DNA of 24,739 nt. It comes from Plantago elongata. Taxonomy: Eukaryota > Streptophyta > Magnoliopsida > Lamiales > Plantaginaceae. The translations under genes and the position numbers were made by a program. Shown piece after piece: positions 1 to 11,236 of the stretch (position 1 is its first letter; the number at the start of each line of letters is the position of its first letter). Location: positions 1 to 24,739 of the forward strand of contig JAYMSP010002361.1 in NCBI GenBank assembly GCA_036897095.1, written 5' to 3'. Below the pieces are notes generated by a model. That model did no database searches and was not told the origin of the DNA. It was given only the letters and a program-made list of their open reading frames with translations.

Positions 1-973
1 TACTTAATGCTCTACATCTACTATAATTTTATCCTTTCAAAATTACATGTTTTAAATTATTCGTTCAAAATTTATATCATAGTTTAACACTCTTTATTTT
101 ACTTTATCTCTATAAATATATTATAAATTTATCCAAATTCATTAATTAATAATTACATTTTAAATTAATATTTATCTTATTATTAGTATAGATGAAGTAA
201 ATGATATACTAACAAGATTTTTAAATACTAATATATATTGTTATATATGTACATTTTATTTAGTAAAATACATGAAAACTTAGTGTACAATATTATTTTT
301 AGAAACAATACTTAGATTGAAGAATATATATGAACATATATTTACATATAATTATATATCTGAAATAAAGGGACAAAATGACAAGTTTTTGTGTATAAAT
401 AGTTTCTGATAAATTACTAAACGATTATTTTTTTTAAAAATAACGGTTATAATTTAATTACATGCAAGTATATAATAGATCCATTTTAATTATATATATA
501 GGTCCACATGTGACATGCATGTGATATTAATAAGTTAAGGCTGTTTGACACGTTTTAAAAGTTGACAATTGAACAGGAGTGAAAAAATAAAAATTTTAAA
601 TTTTAAATCGCCAAAAGTTAAATTCGTGAAATTATATGTAATTAGGTTTGTTCTTACAGGACTCATATGTTATTGTGCACTAACGAATACCTATATGTAA
701 TTAGGAAATTTAATAGAAGGTGTAGTAATTCGCCCATAGTTCATATATTTATTTTATCATCTATTGTCATATAAATATTAATAAGTAAATGCTTATATTT
801 CCAATATAATCGTTATATATTGATACGCATGAAAATAATAGTAATAAAATTGAATCGAACCCTGAAAAAAGTTAATTAAGTGTAATTGAAAAACCGGGCA
901 GTCAACTCGGTGTTCAATGTTTATCAGTGTTTAGATAAACAGATCGAAATTAAGTACTCAAGCTGAGAAAAGA
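1..973. other. AT-rich intergenic flank and leader of the first gene
   Basis: No open frame of convincing length and no recognisable gene lies here on either strand. The DNA is strongly AT-rich with many A/T runs. The last 100 bases probably include the promoter and 5' untranslated leader of the small membrane protein gene. Bases 895-917 are an exact copy of bases 1127-1149 inside that gene's first exon. Confidence 0.6.
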
Positions 974-1149
974 ATGGCGAAGAAAAGTACGGGAGGTCTA
1001 ATTGGAGCAGTAACTCCTCGCCGGAGAAGAGCAGGTGAATCATCTTCCTCCTCCTCATTTTCACCGGCGGTAGAATCTTCGCATTCATCGTCTTCATCAT
1101 CATCACCATCGGGATCGGTCTTGACTCGGGCAGTCAACTCGGTGTTCAA
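895..1149 (+). repeat. 23-nt exact direct repeat (895-917 and 1127-1149)
   Basis: The two copies share CGGGCAGTCAACTCGG followed by TGTTCAA, 23 identical bases, 232 bp apart. The downstream copy is coding (residues LTRAVNSVFK region of the small membrane protein); the upstream copy is about 57 bases before the start codon. The flanks diverge at once. Confidence 0.95.
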
Positions 1150-1387
1150 ATTTGTTCGATTAGCCGAATTCGAGATCCTCTTCGTTCTCTTCTTCCTCGC
1201 CGTTTTCATCCTCTTCAAAGATCTGGTTAGTCATTTCATTTTTTACAGACAATCACCATTTTTTCGTAATTAGTTTCGTTTCATTCTACGAATTGGATCT
1301 GATACGATTGCTTTGAAACAGACGTCAAGACCTGAATACAATCAGCTCCTTGTGAAGAAACCAGGTGGACCTGATTGGTGGTCATAG
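974..1387 (+). CDS. small single-pass membrane protein, two exons, function unknown
   Basis: Exon 1 is 974-1225 (84 codons) and exon 2 is 1322-1387 (21 codons plus TAG), giving 105 residues. The intron, 1226-1321, starts GTTAGT and ends CAG, in phase 0. The N-terminus carries a basic patch (PRRRR, residues 15-19), then serine-rich tracts (about 22-48). Residues 64-81 form one hydrophobic segment (EFEILFVLFFLAVFILF), likely a membrane span. The tail encoded by exon 2 reads SRPEYNQLL then VKKPGGPDWW. I recall this motif from short uncharacterised plant membrane proteins, which supports the splice model, but I know no function. The ATG is the first in frame and has A at -3. Without splicing the frame would read into intron sequence and stop at 1273. 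The gene faces the zinc-finger gene tail to tail. Confidence 0.75.
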
Positions 1388-2597
1388 ATCACACACAGAT
1401 ACCAAATCTGGCGATAATCATGATACTGAGTAAACCCTAGCTTCTGCAAACTCGGATTGTTCGTTTATTTCACTATACTAGTGCTCTGTATTTGTGTAAA
1501 TCAGCTGGTGTTGTATACGATTTTTCTTCTTGTTTATTCTGTGGATTGCAATTTGCAATGGTATAATGATCATCTTTATGAATTAAAGTTTCGTACTCAA
1601 TTGTGACTCGATGAATTGAATAGGATCTTTGAGAAATTTAGGCCATCCAATTCTTCTCCGTGTCTACGACCTTGCGTTTCTGGAAGTTTTGCAGGGACGT
1701 AAGTGGTGGAGATGTGTCCCTGTGAGCTACTCTCAGGTTATAGGGAGTTGGGGACATGTGAGCTACTCTCAGGTTACAGGGAGTTGGGGACATTACGCCT
1801 CCAGGTCTTGATTTACGACTGAGGATCTAGGGTGGCTAGAGCTAGACTACTGATTATCGACAACCTTTTATTCATTTATTTGGTTTGCTTCACAGAGCAT
1901 GTCAATCAGCCTAAATGAGTTTCACTTTTTGAAAAGGTGATCAATGTAGAAAACTAGTGAGGAGCATAGTATTTGGTTGCTGTTTAACAAGGTGTGATGG
2001 TAAAAAGCCGAGTTGAATTGTACATGGCGCTGCAGCTTCTCTAAGCTGATGAACTGAGATACTGACCATATGGCTTGTGGCGTTCATTATTTGTGAGTCT
2101 CTGACACATCTAATTTGTATAACAGCTCAGTTTACTTGTTCATGGGTGACATTTTGGTTTGCTCAATCTAATTTATACGTAGATTCAGCTGACACTAGAT
2201 GTGTCTTTCTCACATTCTTTATGCTCCATGTGATCTTATAACATGGGTAGATAGACACTGATAAAACTAACAATCAACTCTGAGACTCCCAAGACTCCAA
2301 GAAGTACTTGCATACTACTACAAATCTAAGCGACAAAACACCTAACAGATCAATTGCATTAAGAATGCACCGCCATAAACATTTAGTAGTTCAGAAAAGA
2401 GATTTCTTTCCCAATGCCTTGAACAAAATGTGACAATATTTGCAGACTTATACATTGCAGAAAATTCAAACAAGTCAATCTTGTCAACTCGTCTGCTAAT
2501 GTAAAATGGCAGATTCACTTTAAGTTAAAATTCTGTACATCTCCAGAACTGGAAATTAATTTATACAGGGAACCATTATTCATCTTGTAAAGATGTT
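1388..2597. other. tail-to-tail intergenic region with 3' untranslated sequences
   Basis: No supported gene lies here. It should hold the 3' untranslated region of the small membrane protein gene on its left and that of the zinc-finger gene on its right. Short frames such as 1629-1811 are explained by a tandem repeat and have no recognisable product. Confidence 0.6.
1721..1792 (+). repeat. 36-bp tandem duplication, two copies
   Basis: Copies 1721-1756 and 1757-1792 each begin TGTGAGCTACTCTCAGGTTA and end GGGGACA, differing at one base (TAGGG against CAGGG). 36 bp is twelve codons, so a short plus-strand frame runs through, but it looks non-coding. Confidence 0.95.
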
Positions 2598-5500
2598 CTA
2601 TCGCTCCGAGTCAGCTGTATTGTCACCGTAAGATTGCTGCCTGGCCTCAGACAGAGACAGCCTTCTATTGTCAGTGGAGCCATCTTCCTCACAATCATTT
2701 GGAGACAGTACAACAGTTCCAGATGATGAAGCCAAATAACGATGAACATCTGGTCTATCATTTGGCGATGATACAACAATGGCATTGAATGTAGAAACCC
2801 TCATTGGGTGGTCAAACTTGCAGCTTGGACCAAACTTGCATATCCCATACCGAGAGTAGAAGACACACAGAGGCTCCCCCTAGAACAAACAAACCATGAA
2901 CAAAAAATATGTTGAGAATCTTCTTTGAAGCCTCATGCATTGTAAAAGTTTCTAATCTATGTCTACATAGTTACAACGAGACAATATGAAGCATAGTTGT
3001 TTCATCAGCACTCTCATTAATTTCGTAGAACTTTGTACTCTATACCAGCATAGATTTTTCATGTAACATAAGCAAGAAGTTGTTTCATCAGCACTGAAGT
3101 TACCTAACTTCGTCAGTTCTTAAACTTTGTTGGTCTTTCAGTTCAGTAGATCAACTAAGAATAAAGTGAGGGTATCACAATAAAATAAGCTGAAGTAAAT
3201 CAATGACTCTTCATTGATACCCATGACGCAACTATCAGAATAAAAGAAGTAAGGCAGTGATCACAAGTCGACAAGAATAAACCATATTGGTTTCCTTTCA
3301 CAAAGAACAGATCAAACATATATGAAACCAGGCATTTTAGGAGAAAGATTGAAGTATGGCTTACTGAACGCAAAGGGAGTCCAATTGGACTCAAGACGCA
3401 GTCAGGAACAGGGGCACGTCTTTCTCTAGGATGGTGAAATTTACATACAGCACCAAATTTGCAATCCCCAGTTTTCAAATAGAACTGGCACTCTGGCTGA
3501 CCTGGTCTCTCAGGAAATATATCCTCTCTTTGAAATGCCTGATATCCCAGGGGTAGAGAACTAGAACGGTACTGAGCTCCCATATTTATGGCTTCACCAT
3601 GGATTTGGCTGCTGCCATTTTGGCTGTTTCTTGTTGCGGGCTGTTGGCTTCCTGGAGATGAAACTAAACCAACCTGATAATGGAAATAAGAATATAGTGA
3701 GAAAATTCTAAACCATACATATCACATATTTCTCAAATCACCATTGCAAACGTCATTAGAATAGTCTCTATCTGAATACAGTATAGCATAAGATTCAAGT
3801 ATATCCAATAGAGCTCACCTAAGGATTATCTATAAAAATAAATGTTGCTGCATCACCATCAACTTTTAACAGAACAACAAAGTCCTGGAATACTTGAGGG
3901 AATAACATTTAGCTGACAGAATAAATTACAGATAATAACCTCATACTCATGCCGTACGGTAGGAAAAACTTTTGACCCTTGAAGATGTAGACACCCTTCG
4001 GCCAAAAAGTGAATGGGGTGTGTGTGTGTGTGTGCGAAAAGATATTTGCAGGGAAAATTTATGCAAACTTGAAACGTTCCATTTTCCAATGTAAAAAGTT
4101 AAACTCTGTTTGACACCATTGAAATAGAACTATGCACGGAGGGAAGCAACTGCAAACGCATATTGCCAGACAAAATTCTGGGACAAGGCATGACACGAGG
4201 CAAATGGTAAAACTTGAAGAACTAATGATGCTCCAAAGCAATAGCATGGAACAGAAACCAAATGCATGATTAATTAAACAATCTGAGAACTACGCAAAAA
4301 TCTCGCTATGTGGTATGATAAATATATACTCCTAGTGCGAGTGAGTGATTAACAGTTTGCTAAGATTGACAAGTATTACTGTATTACACATTGAGATAAA
4401 AAATTATAATACTGCAGGGTCTCCCATGGACACCCCCTTGATTCTCTAGCATGATTTTAAAATAACTCACATGTGTGAGGGCTGAAGAGACAGATATGTG
4501 AATTTTGCAACCACATAAAATCACCCCTCCACTTGCAATCGGGGTAAATCACATTTCTTATTGTTGTACAATTGAACTGGTAACTTGTCAAAGCAAAAAA
4601 GTGATAGAAAAACAATAGGATGTGAAACAAGGAAGCAAAAGTTAAAATGATAAACATCAGAAAGATTACACTGTAAGTGTTCCATCCTGGGGCAGATGCT
4701 ACTCCCTGAGGCATAACCATCGGAGCATAATTTGCAGTAGGGATATAAGAAGCTCTCGCCAAGGGAAAGGTTAGTTGAGTAGTAGTTGGAATGGTAGGAT
4801 ATACAGAAGAGCCTCGTAAAGGGAAGTAATTACTAGATGGTTGAGGATGGTTGAATTTACACATCTTTCCATATTTGCATTCTCCATTCCTCATATAATA
4901 TGCACAATCAATCTCTTCCTGTACAGAATGGCAAAAGGAAAATAAATTAAGTATTAACATATTGATAAAAAAAATTTGACACTAGCTTTATTCAAATAAT
5001 TTAGCCAAGGGGATTCCCAAGGAAGTAATGTATGGCAACATATAGAAAAGGCTCAGCAACTTAAAAAATGGAGTGCTTGCCCAGAAAACATTCTTTAGTC
5101 TTAAAGGAAGAATAAGTATGTGGCACGGAACTTTAATTGAGGTTTAACTGATGAATAGTAACTAAAATCTAATTGAGTTGTGAATATTTGCGTTTGGAAT
5201 AAAGTTAGAAATTTTATAGGTAGGGAAAAAGTGTTGTGAGTTAATTGAGTTAAACTCAATAAAAACTGATCACTCTCGAGCTCAATTAAAGTTGGATGCC
5301 AAACACAAAAGTCACTCAGACTCAATTAAGTAATTAACATGCATGCTTCATGATTTTATTTTGACACAGACATGGCTGTTAATCCCAGCTTAAAATCAAA
5401 CTATGTCATGCTATGTCAATGTGCTTCAGGAATTGGACTGCAGATTTCTGGGAAGGGTTTCTGATAGATTTCTGGGAAGGGTTTCTGATCTTCCATTAAA

Positions 5501-8500
5501 TTGTTTTACTAGTGCTATAAAATTTTCCATATCTTGTTTTCACCATGATCAAATCTACAAGTATTTCTCTGATGAAATGCATTACAGTAAGTGTTGACAA
5601 AACTCAGTAGCACACAGTTTACATTGATAATAAATAAAGAAATGCAACGAAGAAAATTTTGTCATCAGAAACTACCATCAGATGATAAACATGTTAATAT
5701 TGGCTGCGAAGGAATTAAATAAATGAAACTTGAGAGAAAGGTAAGTGTAAGAACCGGCCGGAGTGGATAACCCAAAACATTGAGAGCAACTCTTCCAGCA
5801 ATCCCAATTTTGTCTGCCGGATGGTGAAATTTACAAGTGGCTCCAAACTTGCAGGTTCCTGTTTTGATGTAATACTAGAAAGCAAAAGGAACTCTTAAGT
5901 AACAAATAAACGAAAGTTCAAATTTTGAAAAGTAGTAAATTTAACATGCTGAATACTCCCACAAAAATTACTAGTATATTTTAAGCCCGAAAGAAAAACG
6001 TGAAAGTATGTATGTACTAGAGTCAACCATTATTAGGATTAATATGTACTTGATCATATTCAGTTTGTTTTATTATATGAGATATGATTTTTTTGATATT
6101 GCATTTATTGAATTAATTATCTGGTTGTTTGAATTATTCTATAAGATGTTCCCATGGACTTTATGCTGTCACTAAGGATGTGAGAACTTGAGTGACTAAA
6201 CATAAGTCCTAAAATCGCCCCAATCGATAATCATTGAGATATGGATATCAATGATACATAATTAGATTGGCATGTAGTCTGCATCATATTCTTTGAGAAT
6301 GTAGTAGTTCTCACGACTACGAATGACTTGGTTATTCATGATGGACACATAGGCACTTTAGAGAGTGTTGGTATACCCAACCGAGAAACCATTTGATAGA
6401 TTCTTTGTGTGTCGTGGAAGTATCGGTGTGTAGGGTGATGGAGTAGTCCTCTGACTTGAGGTCAATACTTACTTCATATGCGGAGTGATGTGCTTTGACC
6501 ATGACCAATGCTTGCACTCCTAGATAGGGGTAGATACGGCATGTGTTGGGTACATCACGAAACATATGGGAGTAGTAGTTGAGCCAAGATAGGATTCATT
6601 CCTCATAATAGATTTTGGAGAGAATACTTTAGTTCTCATAATTAGTGTGATCGTTAGTCATTGGTCAATACAAGATGTATTTAAAATGATGTTTGAATAT
6701 GATCATAGATCAACTAATAAGAATGAGAGATAAATGAATAAGTTATTGGTACAGACAAATTATCAAGTTCTAGACTTATTCGAGTATTCGTGAATAAAAG
6801 GACCGTATCATCACGAGCCCTACATTACAAATGAGTATTATGATAAATTATGTATTAATTGGATTAGTAATAATTTATTATGAGAATTATTAATTGGATT
6901 TAATAATATAATGTTTTGGGCTTATTGAAAACTAAAGTCCCCAGAACTTATAAAAGTTGAATATGGGTCCTATGAGAGTCGAAATAGAGACCTCTAGGAG
7001 ATGGACTCTCCACATGACCAACGGAGTTGGGCAAGCTGTTGTTGGTATAATTCGGGTAACTCCGAATTTAATCAGAGACGGCAGCGTGTGTTGGGTGGAT
7101 GAAAGGAGTCCAAATCCTCTTGGACTTTTGTGATCACATAACATTATAAATAGACCGGTTAGGGTTTAATTATTCTACTCTCAATTCACATATTGAAATA
7201 CTTATCAAATCGTTTGAAGAACCTCCTAGAGTTCTTGGTAGAATACATCCCCGTGGATTCCGAGTTTGAGGACAACAAATCAAGCTGGATCCTAACGTGG
7301 TGAGTGATCAGGTTGAGCAGGAGGAGCTGGATAACTTTAAGGAAGACGTTACTCCTGAGGAATACGAAAGGTGGCAAAGAGAAGAAGATGAAGCTGAGGA
7401 ACAACAATCGGAAGCTGCTGAGGTTCCTGTTTTTGCTGTTAATCCGGAGCTTAATTTGCTATTGATGGAAGTAGACAAGTAAGTGCAAATTACAGCTCTT
7501 TACATATTCACGTTGAATAATCATTATCAGTAAGATTAAAATTTTCGAAATTCCGCTGCGTTCACTATCGTGTTATATCTTACGTTTCCTTACAAAAAGC
7601 AGCAAACTAGAACAGGAAGCATGATTTGCCTGTGTAAATTCTATTAGAACACTTCTGAGAAGAAAATAGTTCAATTTAGTCTTTAATTTCTGGACTACAG
7701 CTTCATTCATTAAATACTTTAATGTGCAAGACCTCCAGATAGTTGAGCGCCATATACATTTTCCGAAGACCTTCAACAATAAATTCAGCTAGCAAAATGG
7801 TCACAACATCACAGACCTTATAGCATAAAGTTGACTTTCGTCTCATATGTTTGAGTGTTCAAATTTCACATAATAATAAACTTTGTGCCGACACATTCTG
7901 TAAAATGTGATAGGAGGAATCTTCAGGCAATGCATTCAATGAAAGAAAAGCACAATGATGATGCTTAAGAGCTCAAATAGGAGTATCTCCTCACAAATAC
8001 TCGTAGCCTCGTAGGTGGAAGAATATTCATACCTGACATTCGGGCTGTCCTATTCTTTCCGGATATTCGCCTTTCATCAGTGATGCAGCAATAGCCTATA
8101 CAATATTATACAGTTTTTGGGTTTAGAAACACGATCTATATAATGTCCAAATCAGAAAATGAAATCATTGTACGTCTGTTTTCTTGTAATTACCAAGTAA
8201 ACCATTCAGATACATGCTCATTTTTCGTTTTTCTTCCCCAAACTAGTTTGCCTAGTCAAACCAACTTAACCCCAGTTTAATTTGGAGGCCCAAAGGCTCA
8301 AGTGTTTGTTGTTTCTTACTTCTTCATGACACCCTAGATTATAAAATGGTTGCACCCAGGAAGTATGACTTAGTCTCATTTATAGGAACTTGACTACACT
8401 TGACACCCAACTGTAAGTTCCACGAAGTTTGAATATAAGTGCAACAAGATAAATATTCCAATCAACTAGAAGTACGCACATGATCTTAACATATATTCAT

Positions 8501-9637
8501 AATAGTCGATTCATATTTCAGGAACCAAATGTTTACAGATAAAGCAAAGTGTATGATTTTACGAAAGCATTCACTTCTTACCAGTTCCCTGTTGGCTGGA
8601 TGATTAAATCGGCATGCAGGCCCATATCTACATTGACCTGTTCGAATGTAGTATGAACAATCTGGTTCACCTTCACGCACTGGAAAAGGTGAGGATTCCA
8701 TTTGTTCCAGGCTCATATTCATTTGCCATAGAGCATCTGAAAGTAACATACCAGGCCAGATTGAGATTCAAGGGTAAATAGGACCATGATTGCCATAGAA
8801 ATAAAAGTAACTGGGCTCAATCCTCAAATTGGGTGAATAAGTGATGCAGAAATCTTGAATCCTTAGATTTCAGTTGCCCGTTTAATCAATTGTAACACCA
8901 TCATTAGTATATCTAGCTAACTGACAACTTTATAGGAAGATGATTTATTTCATGTAAGGAAAACAAATGAAAGAAAAAGGATATATCTTAACGTAATAGG
9001 ATTTTATCCAAATATTAAACATAAACTTGTGCAAAATGTAAACAGCTGAAGGAGTTTAATTCACTTAAAGGAAGGGTTGTCGTTTGTTGGTTAACTGTGG
9101 CAGTTTTACTGTCTTAATTAAAGAATATATCTTATTTAATATCCTACAGTAGCCTACCCTGTTCATATTTCGCTAAACTTTTCTCTGTCACTCAACAGAA
9201 TAATCCTACTCCCAGAGTTAATCGACAACCAATACACCAAAACCAATCCATACCAAATTTTACAATAATACCTAATTATAGGCCCAAATGCTTAGCCAAA
9301 TAAAAACCCCATCCAATTCCTAACTGCTGCATGTATGTAGTTCTAGAGAGAAAGTCAAGCTAAATAAAATTAGAATGAATAAAAAAATATGAGCATTCAA
9401 ACAATAGACATGGATCAGAATTTTCAAACTTCAAAGACTGCATGTAAACCATAAACTTCAATTGTGCAAATGCATATTGAATATATCAAGCAGAAATGAA
9501 GAACAGGCTAGGAGAAATAGCACCAACACAAAATCAAGCTGTATAAGCAGTGGAAAAATGATTGGACCTTGCTGGTATGGATAGGGTTGTAGGGAGAAAG
9601 AAGACGGATCAGCAGGTGCGACTGAGACTAATGACAT
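2598..9637 (-). CDS. ZFN1: zinc finger CCCH domain-containing protein, ZFN1 type (seven coding exons)
   Basis: Exons on the minus strand, in order: 9637-9568, 8736-8582, 8095-8033, 5874-5755, 4918-4670, 3673-3365 and 2879-2598. They join in frame to 415 residues (Arabidopsis ZFN1 is about 400). Five C-x8-C-x5-C-x3-H fingers start at residues 50, 95, 141, 281 and 327. Each has the YY/FY-(I/L/M)-(R/K)-TG-like loop of the family, and three are preceded by [13 protein letters not shown] or GEPDC-type linkers. Finger 2 is split by an intron just after its first Cys. A low-complexity Ser/Gln linker (about 165-265) separates fingers 3 and 4; the tail is acidic and Ser-rich. Such proteins bind RNA or DNA, are thought to act in the nucleus or in mRNA control, and ZFN1 was described as a plant nucleic-acid-binding protein with nuclease activity. 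Weak spots: the donors of exon 1 (CAAG/GTCC) and exon 4 (CCG/GTTCTT) are poor, so these two ends need transcript support. The start ATG at 9637 follows an in-frame TAG 18 bases upstream. Confidence 0.9.
4015..4036. repeat. (TG)n microsatellite
   Basis: An uninterrupted run of TG repeats lies in the intron between coding exons 5 and 6 of the zinc-finger gene. It is a simple repeat likely to vary in length. Confidence 0.9.
5121..5301. mobile_element. MITE-like fold-back element in a zinc-finger gene intron
   Basis: The ends are inverted repeats. 5121-5141 reads TGGCA, three bases, then AACTTTAATTGAG; the reverse complement of 5281-5301 reads the same with only the three middle bases changed. 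The 181-bp element is AT-rich, has no coding capacity and lies in the intron 5754-4919. I see no clear target duplication, so the family is unknown and the real ends could be further out. Confidence 0.5.
5442..5489. repeat. 24-bp tandem duplication, two identical copies
   Basis: Copies 5442-5465 and 5466-5489 are identical, starting AGATTTCTGGGAAGGG. They sit in the same intron as the fold-back element and need no function. They explain the repeated peptide of the short plus-strand frame at 5403-5597. Confidence 0.95.
5995..7610 (+). mobile_element. probable LTR-retrotransposon relic (solo LTR or non-autonomous), in a zinc-finger gene intron
   Basis: The 2158-bp intron (8032-5875) is far longer than its neighbours because of this block. 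Its style matches long plant LTRs as I know them. There is an AT-rich U3-like half, then a TATA box in plus orientation (TTATAAATAGACCGG, about 7144-7158), then GGTTAGGGTTTAATT as expected near a transcript start. The right end near 7545-7605 (AAATTCCGCTGCG and following, ending in TTACA) resembles a U5 end. I found no primer-binding site, polypurine tract, gag-pol reading frame, or matching target duplication. Both ends are therefore approximate and the superfamily is unproven. Confidence 0.4.
7270..7482 (+). pseudogene. short acidic open frame, possible captured exon fragment
   Basis: After a TGA at 7267-7269 a plus-strand frame runs 70 codons to TAA at 7480, without an early ATG. The peptide is very acidic, with [24 protein letters not shown] and [11 protein letters not shown] stretches, ending [14 protein letters not shown]. 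Its balanced, codon-like composition differs from the AT-rich DNA around it. The end overlaps an ideal splice donor (ACAA/GTAAGT at 7479), as if it were an internal exon carried from another gene. I do not recognise the parent protein. It lies opposite to the zinc-finger gene and within its intron, so it is unlikely to be part of that protein. Confidence 0.4.
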
Positions 9638-11166
9638 TTCAAAATCAGTATCCAATTTCCTCTTCTAAAAGATCTGAAGAAAAGAAAAGCTGTTCAGAGA
9701 GATGGCTGTACAGCGGGGTGGTGAGTAGCCTAGTAATAACGTGTATTTCCTTATTAGTAGTAGAGCACATGGGAAATTGGAGAGAAATAATTGAAAAGAA
9801 CTGAGAAGGAAAATATCTACCAACCCCGCAACTACTTCCCTCCTCATATACACATCCCCAGCAAAATTTATTTAGAAACTCTCCACGTCGTCAAATTGAT
9901 GCGGTGCACTTTTTCTTTTTTTCTTCTCTCGTCTACACAAAGGTATAGGAGAAAAGGAGAGAAATAAATGAAAGCAACAAAGTGGGCATAAATGTTAACC
10001 GTCTAACCATTTTTTGCACAAATGCACATCCCCACCAAAAATTGTTTGTACATTTACGTATGGTCAACACGTTTAGAAGTTACCGATTCTGCTGACGTTG
10101 CCAGCCACTGCATTCACAGTTTATGTAGCATGCGTGTCACTCAAGCTCACTGCATGCTCTCGTGAATAAAACTATTCACATTCTCTTCGTGTACATATGA
10201 CATTCTTTCTTAAAGATCTGGAGAAAATTTAGCAGTTACTTGCTCTAGACCTGCTCTACGACAGGGCCTTTTCAATCAGCACTTCCGCTCAACCAACACA
10301 GCTCACATGGCAAGCAATATTATGATAGTAGTACTACTATGTACTAAGCAGTAAGCACCAGTAAGGGATTGTGCACTTGCACCATCCTATGTCTTTAAAC
10401 GTGCTAGATATTTCAAAAAGTGGGCTAATGTGGTCACAGAAAGAACCTTTAAACAACAAAAGGAAAAAAGAAAAGCTATATGGCAATCAATCTAGTGAAA
10501 CCTAGAGAGAGATAGAGGGGATACGCAGAACGTTATTCCCAAAAGCGCACCTTCTGATTTTCTAAATATAACAATACAGTTATGCTAACACCTAACACCG
10601 CTCCTCTTCCTGAATAACAATGCAACAAATTCAAGCATAATCTGCAACGTTCAAACTCATTTCTCTTAAGGTCAACAAGTTTAGCATATGAAACTTAATG
10701 AGAAGAATTAGAAACAAATCAATAACAAATTCACGTTTTCCACTTGGTTAATCTCATAATCAGCCACTCCTTCCAGTGAAAGTATCATGTAACCAAATCC
10801 GAATCCATAGTGCAACCTAACGTGATCTAACCACAATTTTACTAAAAAACGCAACAACAATTGGACATGCAAATTTCCCCTTCTCTAAATAATTGCAGTA
10901 ACAAGTAACAAGCCTAAAGTTACAGAATCCAAAGCCGTAACAAAACAGAGATGCTATTCCAGCTAAACGACAAAGTATGAGCATGCAATCAGCACTCACT
11001 AGCGATTAGAAAACACAAGCCTAAAGCAACGATCGATCGAGAAAAGCAAGCATACAATTCAATTTATATTTAGGCAAACAAAGCAAATTGATTAGAGGCA
11101 GCAGAAACTGAGAAGAATGATTAATAATAAAGTAGAAATTGAGGAAAATGTGAAATGAAAGGAAAC

Positions 11167-11236
11167 CTTGATATTGAGGTGTGAGGAGAAAGGAGGAGGA
11201 AGCAACAGCAGGGAGCGAAACGCGCGACGACGACAT
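11167..11236 (-). CDS. possible alternative first coding exon of the zinc-finger gene, or leader uORF
   Basis: An ATG at 11236 opens 23 codons plus one base, ending CAAG/GTTTCC at 11167. This is the same coding length and phase as the exon at 9637-9568. Spliced directly to 8736 it restores the codon for Asp24 and gives a protein of the same length with a different Ser-rich N-terminus. If it is instead spliced to the acceptor at about 9674 (pyrimidine tract then TTCAG), the frame stops at a TGA just before the ATG at 9637, so it would be an upstream ORF in the leader. Both readings are possible; the leader reading is the more conservative. Confidence 0.4.

Noticed and set aside
958..1218. Acidic minus-strand frame across the small membrane protein gene
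   Set aside because: The Asp/Glu-rich string is just the reverse complement of the serine codons on the plus strand.
9562..9804. 80-codon plus-strand frame opposite the first zinc-finger exon
   Set aside because: It overlaps the minus-strand exon and leader, has no known motif and is best seen as a shadow.
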